Origin: Sphingomonas sp. PP-CC-1A-547
Lineage (GTDB): Bacteria; Pseudomonadota; Alphaproteobacteria; Sphingomonadales; Sphingomonadaceae
Direction: 5' to 3'
Assembly (NCBI RefSeq): GCF_003610375.1
Contig: NZ_RAPZ01000010.1
Span: 1 to 64,000, forward strand
Length of the DNA: 64,000 nt
Below the pieces are notes generated by a model. The model was not told where the DNA came from and did no database searches. It saw only the letters and a list, made by a program, of their open reading frames with translations. Within the stretch, counting starts at the first letter, position 1; every line of letters starts with the position of its first letter. Shown piece by piece: positions 18,006 to 26,083 of this stretch. A program made the position numbers and the translations under genes.

Positions 18006-19975
18006 GCGGATCTCGTGACGTTGAGCGTGACGATGCGGGTGGCGACTTCGGGGCGGGCGAGCAGCGCCTCGGTCGTGTCGGGCATGCGGCGGCGCCAGTT
18101 GGGGTGTTCGTCGATCGTGCCGGGGAGGTTGGGTTGCTCGACCAGTCCGGCGAGGTCTTCGATCGGGATGATGGCAAGCGCGCAAGGCGTGCCGGCGACG
18201 TGCACGATCGCTGCGTCGACGACCGGGTCGGTGTCTTCGGGGGTGGGCTGTTCGGTGCCAGTGTCGAATGCGGACCAGAGCGCGACGCGGTCTTCGGCGC
18301 GAGCGGCGAGGTCTGAAGATTTGTCGGCAGCTTCAGACTTGCGTCCGAGGTCCCAGGTCCAGTCGATATCGCGACCGCTCCACCAGCCGGCGACGGTGGC
18401 TAGGTCGTGGGTGCCGGTCATCGCGACCGCGTCGGGCGACCACTGCGCCGGGGGAACGAAGCCATCCGCGTCACGCTCGAACCAGAGGACGCGCATGCCG
18501 AGCATGGCGCGCGTGTCCATCGCCTCGCGAAAACCGACGGGGACGGTGCCGAGGTCTTCGCCGATGACGATCGCCCTCGCCCGCTGTGACTCCATCGCGA
18601 CGATCCGCATCAGGTCGTCAAACGACATATCGAGATACGCGCCCTCCGCGGCGGATGCGCCCTCGGGAACGACCCAGAGGCGGCGGAGGCCGAACGCGTG
18701 GTCGATGCGAATGCCGCCGGCGTGCGCGAGCGCTGCGCGGATCGTTGCGATGAAGGGCGCGAAGGCGGTGTCGCGCAATGCCTGCGGGTCGAAGCCGGTG
18801 ATGCCCCAACTCTGGCCGTCGGGGCCGAGCGGATCGGGGGGCGCGCCGATCGAGAGGCCGGTGAGCAGGTCGCCGCGCCGGCTCCAGCCGTGGCTGCCGC
18901 CGGGATCCATGCCGACGGCGAGATCGGCGATGAGGCCGATCGCCATGCCGGACTCCTTAGCCGCCGTCTGCGCGGCGTCGAGGTCGCGGCGGGCCAGCCA
19001 TTGGAGGAACGCATAGAACGTCACGTCTTCGGCATGATCGGCCACGAAACGTCGGACGGTCGGGCTCGCGGGATCGTGATATTGGGCTGGCCATTGCTGC
19101 CAACCCTTCGCACCGGTGGTGGCGAAGAAATGCGCGTGGAGCGCGTCGAACTCGGCATGGCGTTCGAGATTTTCGCCGCCTTCACGTCGGAATGCTGCCA
19201 TAATTTCGCTAAGTTGTGCAGTGCCTTGTGCGAAGGCTTTGCGAAGTCGTTCGAGCTTGACCGGGATCGCGTGCTGCCAGTCGATCAGGTCTGGCACCGG
19301 GTCGTTCGATGGGACGCCGAACGCGGACGGGTTGCCGTAGAGGCCGTTAAGGAATTGCCGGCTCGACGGTGCGTAGGGGCTGTAGCGGCTGGCGTCGGCC
19401 GGGAACAATGCGTGCGTGGGGCTGATCGCGAGGGCATCGGCGCCGCGCCCGCCGAACGCGCGGGCGGCATCGGCGAGCGTGCCAAAATCGCCGAACGCGG
19501 TTGGGGTCTCGTCGCGCAGGCTGGGGATCTGGACGGCGGGCGCCCATATCCTGCGTGCGCCTACGGCATCGGCGATCGTGAAGCAGCGGCGTGGCGCGAC
19601 CAGCAGGTCGATCACGTTTCCAGCGAATTCGAGCCGGTGATAGCCAGTCTGCGCGATCGGCGTCAGCGTACCGTGATCGATCGTGACCGAGGCGGACGTG
19701 CCGTCTTCCAAGATCAGCTCGGCCTCGCCCGAAACCTCGGTCGAGAGCCGGATCGGGCGACCGACGTCCACCGAGAGGAAGCGCCCGCCGCGCGCGTTCC
19801 GTGCTGCGATCGCGGCCAGGCTGTCGGCGATCTGCTTCTCGTTTTCGGACGGATGGCCGAGCCGATCGAGGATCGTCCGCAACGCGTCGTCGGATACCGT
19901 CTGGCGGCGACCCCCTGCGTCCTGCCATTCGTGTTGCAGGCCGGCGGCGATGGCGAGTGCCTGGATGTTGCTCAT
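18002..19975 (-). CDS. malQ: 4-alpha-glucanotransferase
   Basis: 657 residues, GH77 amylomaltase, which transfers 1,4-alpha-glucan segments and disproportionates maltodextrins. After an N-terminal beta domain (to about residue 150) come the family motifs SPTHALFPADASRYSPYAPSSRQFLN, GIRIDHAFGLRRLWVVPEG with the catalytic Asp, VIGEDLGTVPVGF with the acid/base Glu, and MTGTHDLATVAGWW. Start and stop overlap neighbours by 4 nt each (ATGA). In this operon it probably rebuilds short maltodextrins left by TreY/TreZ into chains long enough to be processed again. Confidence 0.95.
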   Translation of the reverse strand: MSNIQALAIAAGLQHEWQDAGGRRQTVSDDALRTILDRLGHPSENEKQIADSLAAIAARNARGGRFLSVDVGRPIRLSTEVSGEAELILEDGTSASVTIDHGTLTPIAQTGYHRLEFAGNVIDLLVAPRRCFTIADAVGARRIWAPAVQIPSLRDETPTAFGDFGTLADAARAFGGRGADALAISPTHALFPADASRYSPYAPSSRQFLNGLYGNPSAFGVPSNDPVPDLIDWQHAIPVKLERLRKAFAQGTAQLSEIMAAFRREGGENLERHAEFDALHAHFFATTGAKGWQQWPAQYHDPASPTVRRFVADHAEDVTFYAFLQWLARRDLDAAQTAAKESGMAIGLIADLAVGMDPGGSHGWSRRGDLLTGLSIGAPPDPLGPDGQSWGITGFDPQALRDTAFAPFIATIRAALAHAGGIRIDHAFGLRRLWVVPEGASAAEGAYLDMSFDDLMRIVAMESQRARAIVIGEDLGTVPVGFREAMDTRAMLGMRVLWFERDADGFVPPAQWSPDAVAMTGTHDLATVAGWWSGRDIDWTWDLGRKSEAADKSSDLAARAEDRVALWSAFDTGTEQPTPEDTDPVVDAAIVHVAGTPCALAIIPIEDLAGLVEQPNLPGTIDEHPNWRRRMPDTTEALLARPEVATRIVTLNVTRSA

Positions 19976-21678
19976 CGTTCCAGCCAGACCGCGACGCTGC
20001 CGGGGTGGCCGGGTTCGCCATCGGCAAATATCGGCTCGACGTCGATTTCCGGGAAGGCCGCGGCACTGTCCCCGAGGTTCAGCGCGATCGTCAAGACTGC
20101 GCCGTCGCCCATCCGCCAGCGTGCGACGACGGCGCCCTCGCCGATCGCTTCGGCGCCGATCGACATCGCGCCGTGCAGGCGAGGGATGATCGCTTCGTGG
20201 CGGATCTTCAGCAGGGTGCGGTACAGGTCCTGCCACGCCGCCGCATCGGGGCCGGGTAGCGCGCGCGATCGGTGGAACGTCTCATGCGCGTTCGGATCGG
20301 GGATCGCCTCGCGCGCTTCGGGATCGGCGAAGGCGGCGAACTTGGCGAATTCCTTGCGGCGGCCTTCGCGCACCGCGTCGGCCAGTTCGTCGTGGAAGTC
20401 GGTGAAAAACAGGAACGGGCTCTCGCTGCCGTGCTCGTCGCCCATGAACAGCAAAGGGATCTGCGGGCCGAGCAGGAGCAGAGCGGTGGCGGCGCGGAGC
20501 TTCTGACGGTGGGTCAGCAGCGTCAGCCGCTCGCCCATCGCGCGGTTGCCGATCTGGTCGTGGTTCTGGAGGAACGCGACGAATGCGGTCGGCGCGAGAT
20601 GCGCGCTGGGTTTGCCGCGCGGCTTGCTGTCGTGGTTGGGTGAGCCCTCGCCCTGGTAGATGAAGCCTTCGCCCAGACACCGCGCCAGGCGTTCGGCGGG
20701 ACGATCGGCGAAGTCGGCATAATAGGCGCTGGTCTCGCCGGTGAGCAGGACGTGGAGGACATTGTGGAAATCGTCGTTCCACTGCGCGTCGAACGCCGCG
20801 GGGTGGAGGCGGTCTGCGTCGTTGCCCTCGTTTTCGAGGACGAGGTGGACGTGGCGACCGGCGGTCTTCTTGCGCAGTTCGGCGGCCATCGCGTCTAAGA
20901 AGGCGTCGTTCTCGATCGCGTGGACCGCATCGAAGCGGAGGCCGTCGACCTTGTACTCGTTCAGCCACATCAGCGCGTTGTCGACGAAATAGCGGTGGAC
21001 CGGCGCCTGGTCGACCGCGACCGCGCCGCCCCAGGGGGTGTCGACTTCGGGGTGGAAGAACCCTTTCGCATAGGCGCCGAGGTAGTTCCCGTCGGGTCCG
21101 AAGTGATTGTAGACGACGTCGAGGAACACGGCGAGGCCGAGTTCGTGGGCGCGGTCGACCAAGGCCTTCAGTTCGTCGGGCGTGCCGTAGCACTCTGCGG
21201 GCGCGTAGGGCAGCACCCCGTCATAGCCCCAGTTGCGGGTGCCGCCGAACGCGTTGACGGGCATGAGTTCGATCGCGGTGATGCCGAGTTCGGCGATCGC
21301 CGGGAGGTGGTCCGCGACGCCCGCGAAGCCGCCAAAGGTGCCGACATGGACCTCCTGGATGATCATCTCTTCCCAGGGCCGACCGCGCCAGTCGGGCATC
21401 TGCCACGCATAACTGTCGGGATCGGCGACCATGCTCCAGCCGTGGACGCCGCCGGACTGCGCGCGGGAGGCGGGATCGGGGACCGCCAGGTCGTCGGTCA
21501 GGCGGAACCGGTAGCTGGCCCCTGCCCCTACAGGCGCCTTCGCGCTGAACCAGCCTTCCGGATCCTGGGTCATGGCGACCGGCTGATGGTCGGCGAGCTC
21601 CAGCGTTACCGCGTCACGATCGGGCGCCCATAAGCGGAAGGTCGTCCCGTCTTCGGAAAGCGTCGGCCCCCAGGTCAT
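19972..21678 (-). CDS. treZ: Malto-oligosyltrehalose trehalohydrolase
   Basis: 568 residues, GH13 enzyme releasing trehalose from maltooligosyltrehalose. An N-terminal E-set/CBM48-like domain (about 1-95, starting WGPTLSEDGTTFRLWAPDRDAVTL) precedes the barrel with WEEMIIQEVHVGTFG, FLDVVYNHFGPDGNYL, the nucleophile region DGLRFDAVHAIEN, the acid/base region LVLENEGNDA, and FLQNHDQIGNRA. NHFGPDGNYL is diagnostic for TreZ against GlgB. The 4-nt overlaps on both sides place it second in the operon, after glgX. Confidence 0.96.
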   Translation of the reverse strand: MTWGPTLSEDGTTFRLWAPDRDAVTLELADHQPVAMTQDPEGWFSAKAPVGAGASYRFRLTDDLAVPDPASRAQSGGVHGWSMVADPDSYAWQMPDWRGRPWEEMIIQEVHVGTFGGFAGVADHLPAIAELGITAIELMPVNAFGGTRNWGYDGVLPYAPAECYGTPDELKALVDRAHELGLAVFLDVVYNHFGPDGNYLGAYAKGFFHPEVDTPWGGAVAVDQAPVHRYFVDNALMWLNEYKVDGLRFDAVHAIENDAFLDAMAAELRKKTAGRHVHLVLENEGNDADRLHPAAFDAQWNDDFHNVLHVLLTGETSAYYADFADRPAERLARCLGEGFIYQGEGSPNHDSKPRGKPSAHLAPTAFVAFLQNHDQIGNRAMGERLTLLTHRQKLRAATALLLLGPQIPLLFMGDEHGSESPFLFFTDFHDELADAVREGRRKEFAKFAAFADPEAREAIPDPNAHETFHRSRALPGPDAAAWQDLYRTLLKIRHEAIIPRLHGAMSIGAEAIGEGAVVARWRMGDGAVLTIALNLGDSAAAFPEIDVEPIFADGEPGHPGSVAVWLER

Positions 21679-23777
21679 GCTGCCGCAATCGTCCAGGCAA
21701 GCAACGCCGCGCCCTGCGGGGGCAGCTCGTAGCTGTCCTTGATCGGTGTCGCTGGCTGGTCGGGCTTGCTGCTGTCGATCAGGACGGTGCGCTCGACCTC
21801 TTCGGGCGGCGGCATGTGGAAGGTCAGCGGGCCTTCCGACGCATTGAGGAGGAGTGAGACCACCTGGACTTCACCGGATTCGAGTTCGCAGGCGCGGCGC
21901 ATCACCAGCGCGCGGCCGTTGGTGTTCTCCCAGTCCTCAGAGGTCAACTGGAGGCCACGCTCGTCCCACCATTCGATGTCCTTGAGGCCTTCCGCGGGCG
22001 TGTCCTCGCCGTAGAGGAAGTTGCCGGCGCGGAGCATCGGGTAGTCGCGGCGGAGGGCGATCAGGCGCGCGGTGAAGTCGATCAGTGCGTCGCCCTCGGG
22101 GGACTTGGCCTTGTTCCAATCGAGCCAGCTGATCTCGTTGTCTTGGCAGTATGCGTTGTTGTTGCCGTTCTGCGTGCGACCGAACTCATCGCCCGCGACC
22201 AGCATCGGCGTACCGAGCGAGGCGAACAGCGTGGTCAGCATCGAGCGCATCACGCGCGACCGGGTCTCAAGGATCGCGGGGTCTTCGGTCGGGCCCTCAA
22301 CGCCCCAGTTTCGCGAGCAGTTGTTCGAATGGCCGTCGTTATTGTCCTCGCCGTTCGCCTCATTGTGGCGCTCCTCGTAGGCGACGGTGTCGGCGAGCGT
22401 GTAGCCGTCGTGCGCGCCGAGCAGGTTGACGCTCGCCCAGGGACGGCGGGCGCGGCGGTCGAACAGGTCGGCCGACCCGGTCAGGCGGGCGGCGAGATCG
22501 GCGCGCTGCGCATGGTCGCCGCGCCAGAACTTCCTCACGGTGTCGCGATACTTGTCGTTCCACTCGGCGAAACCGGGGGGGAAGTTGCCGAGCTGATAGC
22601 CGCCGGGGCCGATGTCCCAGGGTTCGGTGATGAGCTTCAGCTTGCCGAGCACGGGATCCTGGCGAAGCACGTCGAAGAACCCTGCGCCCGGATCGAAGCC
22701 GGTGTCCGTACGGCCGAGCGTCAGCCCGAGATCGAAGCGGAAGCCGTCGATCCCGAAGCTGGTCGCCCAGTAGCGCAGCGAGTCCGCGACCATCTGGATC
22801 ACGCGCGCCTTGGTGAGGTTCAGCGTGTTGCCGGTGCCGGTGTCGTTGATCGAGTAGCGCGGGTCGTCCTTGACGAGGCGGTAGTAGCTGGCGTTGTCGA
22901 GACCGCGCCAGGAGAGCGTCGGGCCCTGTTCGGAGCCTTCGCACGTGTGGTTGTAGACGACGTCGAGGATGACCTCGATCCCGGCCGCGTGGAGGCGGCG
23001 GATCGAGCGGCGGAGTTCGTCGTGGCTGTCGGTCGCGAAGAACGAACGCTCGGGCGTGAAGAAGTTGAGGGTGTTGTAGCCCCAGTAGTTGCGCAGGCCC
23101 TTTTCCTGGAGAAAGCGGTCCTGGATGTAGGTGTGGATCGGCAGCAGCTCGATCGCGGTGACGCCTAGGCGCTTGAGATGATCGATGACCTTGGGATTGC
23201 CGAGCGCCGCGAAGGTGCCGCGCTCGGAGGGCTGGACCTCCTCGAACAGCTTGGTCAGGCCCTTGGTATGCGCCTCGTAGATCACGGTTTCGGACCAGGG
23301 CGTGTTCGGACGCACGTCGCGCGACCAGTCGAAATGGCTGTCGGTCACGACGCCCTTGGGCATCGTCAGCGCGCTGTCGCGCTTGTCGAAGCTCAGATCC
23401 GCGCGCGGCGACTTCACCTGATAGCCGTACATCGCGTCGGTCCAGCGGAGTTCGCCGATCATTTGCTTGGCGTACGGATCGAGCAGCAGCTTGTTCGGGT
23501 TGAAGCGGTGCCCTTCCTCGGGCGCGTACCGGCCATGCGCGCGGAAGCCGTAGACGAGGCCGGGCTGCGCGTCGGGGAGGTAGCCGTGCCAGACTTCATC
23601 GGTCCATTCGGGCAGCGGATAGCGCTTCAGCTCGCGGCGGCCGGTCTCGTCATAGACGCAGAGTTCGATCTTCTCGGCATTGGCGGAATAGACCGCGAAG
23701 TTGACGCCGAGGCCGTCGAACGACGCGCCGAGGGGGTAGGCCGAGCCGGCGTCGAGCGTGTCGGGCAGTAGATGCAA
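21675..23777 (-). CDS. glgX: Glycogen debranching enzyme
   Basis: 700 residues, GH13 isoamylase-type debranching enzyme that removes short alpha-1,6 branches from glycogen already trimmed by phosphorylase. It has a CBM48-like N-terminus (PLGASFDGLGVNFAVYSANAEKIEL). Catalytic motifs are GIDGFRFDLGLTLGR (nucleophile), LITEPWDIGPGGYQLGNFP (acid/base) and NLLGAHDGYTLADTVAY. The likely start is TTG at 23777 with AAAAGGG about 8 nt upstream; no ATG fits better. It is the first gene of the operon and lies about 70 nt from a candidate EcfG-type promoter. Synthesis genes glgA, glgB and glgC are not in the window. Confidence 0.95.
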   Translation of the reverse strand: MHLLPDTLDAGSAYPLGASFDGLGVNFAVYSANAEKIELCVYDETGRRELKRYPLPEWTDEVWHGYLPDAQPGLVYGFRAHGRYAPEEGHRFNPNKLLLDPYAKQMIGELRWTDAMYGYQVKSPRADLSFDKRDSALTMPKGVVTDSHFDWSRDVRPNTPWSETVIYEAHTKGLTKLFEEVQPSERGTFAALGNPKVIDHLKRLGVTAIELLPIHTYIQDRFLQEKGLRNYWGYNTLNFFTPERSFFATDSHDELRRSIRRLHAAGIEVILDVVYNHTCEGSEQGPTLSWRGLDNASYYRLVKDDPRYSINDTGTGNTLNLTKARVIQMVADSLRYWATSFGIDGFRFDLGLTLGRTDTGFDPGAGFFDVLRQDPVLGKLKLITEPWDIGPGGYQLGNFPPGFAEWNDKYRDTVRKFWRGDHAQRADLAARLTGSADLFDRRARRPWASVNLLGAHDGYTLADTVAYEERHNEANGEDNNDGHSNNCSRNWGVEGPTEDPAILETRSRVMRSMLTTLFASLGTPMLVAGDEFGRTQNGNNNAYCQDNEISWLDWNKAKSPEGDALIDFTARLIALRRDYPMLRAGNFLYGEDTPAEGLKDIEWWDERGLQLTSEDWENTNGRALVMRRACELESGEVQVVSLLLNASEGPLTFHMPPPEEVERTVLIDSSKPDQPATPIKDSYELPPQGAALLAWTIAAA

Positions 23778-23849
23778 TGCGAGGACCCTTTTCGTGTCGT
23801 AATCGTCGCTGCGGGCGCGGCTTTATCGCGGTGCAGCATTCCTTGCCAT

Positions 23850-23877
23850 GAAACCCGCCCGCCCGTTCCTATGTTCC
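23850..23877 (-). promoter_or_regulatory. Candidate EcfG-type general stress promoter for the glgX-treY operon
   Basis: On the minus strand, GGAAC (23873-23877) is followed by 17 nt and GGTTTC (23850-23855). The alphaproteobacterial general stress factor EcfG recognises GGAAC-N16/17-CGTT, so there is one mismatch in the -10. Trehalose genes are frequent EcfG targets, and the position, about 70 nt before the glgX start, is suitable. The promoter also lies in the divergent spacer to the OYE gene. Confidence 0.45.
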
Positions 23878-23958
23878 GCCAGCAGCAGCGAGTTTTCGCC
23901 GCACTCTTCTACGTATCAAGGACATGCACATGCCTTACACCATCCGATCGATCCTCGC

Positions 23959-25062
23959 ATGAGCGGCCCGAAACTGTTCGAGCCGCTTACGGTCGGCAAT
24001 CTGACGCTCGCGAACCGCATCGTGATCGCGCCGATGTGCCAGTATTCGGCGGTCAACGGCTGCATGAACGACTGGCACCAGATCCATCTGGGACAGCTGG
24101 CACTGTCCGGCGCGGCATTGTTGACGATCGAGGCGAGTGCGGTGCTGCCGGAAGGGCGGATCACCTACGGCGACGTCGGACTGTACGACGATGCGACCGA
24201 GGCGGCGATGGCGGGCGTGATCGAGAGCGTGCGGCACTGGTCCGACATGCCGATCGCGATCCAGCTTGCACATGCCGGGCGGAAAGCGTCGTGCGAGGTG
24301 CCGTGGAAGGGCGGGCTCCAGATCGCGCCGGGCGCGCCGAACGGGTGGCAGACCGAGGCGCCATCTGCCGTGTCGTTCCTGCCCGAGGAGAACGACCCGG
24401 TCGCGCTCGACCGTGAGGGGCTGGCGAAGGTGCGCGATGCGTTCGTGGCGGCGACGGTGCGCGCGGCACGGCTCGGGATCGACGTGATCCAGTTGCACGG
24501 TGCGCATGGGTATCTGCTGCACGAGTTCCTGTCGCCGCTGTCGAACCGGCGTGAGGATGACTATGGCGGCAGCCTCGAGAACCGGATGCGCTTCCCGCTC
24601 GAAGTGTTCGATGCGGTCCGCGCTGCGTTTCCGGCCGATCGGGCGGTGACGATGCGCGTGTCGGGCACGGACTGGGTCGAGGGCGGCTGGGATTCGGAGC
24701 AGACCGTGGCGTTTGCCAAGGCGCTCGAAGCGCGTGGGTGCAGCGCGATCCACGTATCGAGCGGCGGGAATTCGCCGGCGCAGCAGATTCCGGTCGGGCC
24801 GAGCTATCAGGTGCCACTGGCGCGGGCGGTGAAGCAGGCGGTGTCGATCCCGGTCGTCGCGGTCGGGCTGATCACCGATTACGAGCAGGCCGAGGCGATT
24901 ATCAGCACCGGCGATGCGGACATGATCGCGCTGGCCCGGACGATCCTGTATGATCCGCGCTGGCCCTGGCATGCGGCGGCGCACCTTGGCGGCAAGGTGA
25001 AGGCGCCGAAGCAGTATCTGCGGTCGCAACCGCGGCAGTTTAAGGATTTGTTCGAGGGATAG
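23959..25062 (+). CDS. NADH:flavin oxidoreductase, old yellow enzyme family (YqjM/XenA type)
   Basis: 367 residues, an FMN-dependent ene-reductase of the thermophilic-like OYE class. N-terminal ANRIVIAPMCQYSAVNG carries the redox-tuning Cys typical of YqjM. IQLAHAGRKAS carries active-site His, and GIDVIQLHGAHGYLLHEFLSPLSNRR and DDYGGSLENRMRFPLEV are family signatures. The C-terminus has VGLITDYEQAE and the phosphate-binding region DMIALARTILYDPRWPWHAA. Such enzymes reduce alpha,beta-unsaturated carbonyls, nitroesters or quinones. The ATG at 23959 matches the family N-terminus; the frame is open for 37 codons upstream without homology-like sequence. Confidence 0.92.
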   Translation: MSGPKLFEPLTVGNLTLANRIVIAPMCQYSAVNGCMNDWHQIHLGQLALSGAALLTIEASAVLPEGRITYGDVGLYDDATEAAMAGVIESVRHWSDMPIAIQLAHAGRKASCEVPWKGGLQIAPGAPNGWQTEAPSAVSFLPEENDPVALDREGLAKVRDAFVAATVRAARLGIDVIQLHGAHGYLLHEFLSPLSNRREDDYGGSLENRMRFPLEVFDAVRAAFPADRAVTMRVSGTDWVEGGWDSEQTVAFAKALEARGCSAIHVSSGGNSPAQQIPVGPSYQVPLARAVKQAVSIPVVAVGLITDYEQAEAIISTGDADMIALARTILYDPRWPWHAAAHLGGKVKAPKQYLRSQPRQFKDLFEG

Positions 25063-25074
25063 AGCGACTCTGCA

Positions 25075-25196
25075 ATCCTCCCCCGCCAGGGGGAGGTGGC
25101 GCGGAGCGACGGAGGGGGAGGACACAGAACAGGGGTTTCGCCTGCCTCCCCCTCCGTCAGGCTGCGCCTGCCACCCCCCCCTGGCGGGGGAGGATT
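25075..25196. repeat. Palindromic intergenic repeat, family A, copy 2
   Basis: Begins AATCCTCCCCCGCCAGG and ends CTGGCGGGGGAGGATT, with internal GACGGAGGGGGAGG and CCTCCCCCTCCGTC. The outer 30 nt at each end match the other two copies almost exactly while the centre differs. It lies between the convergent OYE and SDR genes. Confidence 0.9.
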
Positions 25197-25224
25197 CTTC
25201 TGTTCTGCTCCGAGACCGTCCGCG

Positions 25225-26028
25225 TCACCCAGCCACCGTCATCACCGAGCCGGAGTCCACGCGGATATCCGCGCCGTTGATGAAGCTCGCGCGCTCGGAG
25301 CACAGGAACAGGATCGCCGACGCCACCTCGTCCGCCTTGCCGCGGCGCTTCAGCGTCATCCCAGGGCGTTCTTCCTCCAAGAATGTCTCGATCGCCTCGT
25401 CGAAGCTCATGCCCTTCTCGTCGGCGCGCTTCTGCATCATCTTGTCGGTCATCGGCGTCGCGATGAACGCGGGCGACACGGTGTTCACCAGCACGTTGTC
25501 GCAGCCATACGCCTTCGACAGCCCCTTCGACAGGCTCGAGATCCCTGCCTTCGACGCGCAATAGGCGAGCTCGTCGACATAGGGCTGCACCGCATCCTCC
25601 GAGCTCATCAGCACGATGCGGCCCCATTTGGCGGCGCGCATCGCCGGGATCGCCTCGCGGCAGACACGCACCGCGCCCATCAGGTTGATGTTCAGCGTCG
25701 AGTGCCACCCCTCGTCGTCGACCTCCAGAAAATCGCCGGTCGCGCCGGTCACGCCTGCGCAGTTGACGAGGATATCCGGATCGCCGAGCTGCTCGCGGAC
25801 CTTGGCGAACAGCGTCTTGACGTCGTCGAGCCTGGTTACGTCCGCCTCGACCGCGATCACTTCGCCGAGCACCTTCAGATCCTCGACGCTCTTGGCCAGA
25901 TCGCCGCCGGGCTGGTCGGTGATCGCGACGCGGACGCCCTCCTGCAACAGCATCCGGGCGGTCTCCTTGCCCATGCCGCTGTCGGCGCCGGTGACGAGTG
26001 CGATCTTGCCTGCGATATCGAGATTCAT
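25225..26028 (-). CDS. SDR family oxidoreductase
   Basis: 267 residues, classical short-chain dehydrogenase: cofactor motif TGADSGMG at 14-21, Asp after the second strand (TDQPGG, suggesting NAD preference), NCAG, the catalytic Ser in VLMSSEDA, YCASK, and a PAFIATPM loop. The substrate is not evident. It ends a three-gene run with a GH15 hydrolase and another SDR, 55 nt after the GH15 stop, and the ribosome binding site GAGGAAT precedes its ATG. Classical SDRs of this size act on sugars, alcohols or steroids; context favours sugar metabolism, but this is inference. Confidence 0.88.
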   Translation of the reverse strand: MNLDIAGKIALVTGADSGMGKETARMLLQEGVRVAITDQPGGDLAKSVEDLKVLGEVIAVEADVTRLDDVKTLFAKVREQLGDPDILVNCAGVTGATGDFLEVDDEGWHSTLNINLMGAVRVCREAIPAMRAAKWGRIVLMSSEDAVQPYVDELAYCASKAGISSLSKGLSKAYGCDNVLVNTVSPAFIATPMTDKMMQKRADEKGMSFDEAIETFLEEERPGMTLKRRGKADEVASAILFLCSERASFINGADIRVDSGSVMTVAG

Positions 26029-26083
26029 GGCGTATTCCTCAAAGTGTCGGATATCGTAACCCGTTCAGACGCCTGGAGTTTCC

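Noticed and set aside
18698..20506. A plus-strand open frame of 602 codons opposite malQ and treZ
   Set aside because: Spans the overlap of two confirmed minus-strand genes, with no domain signature.
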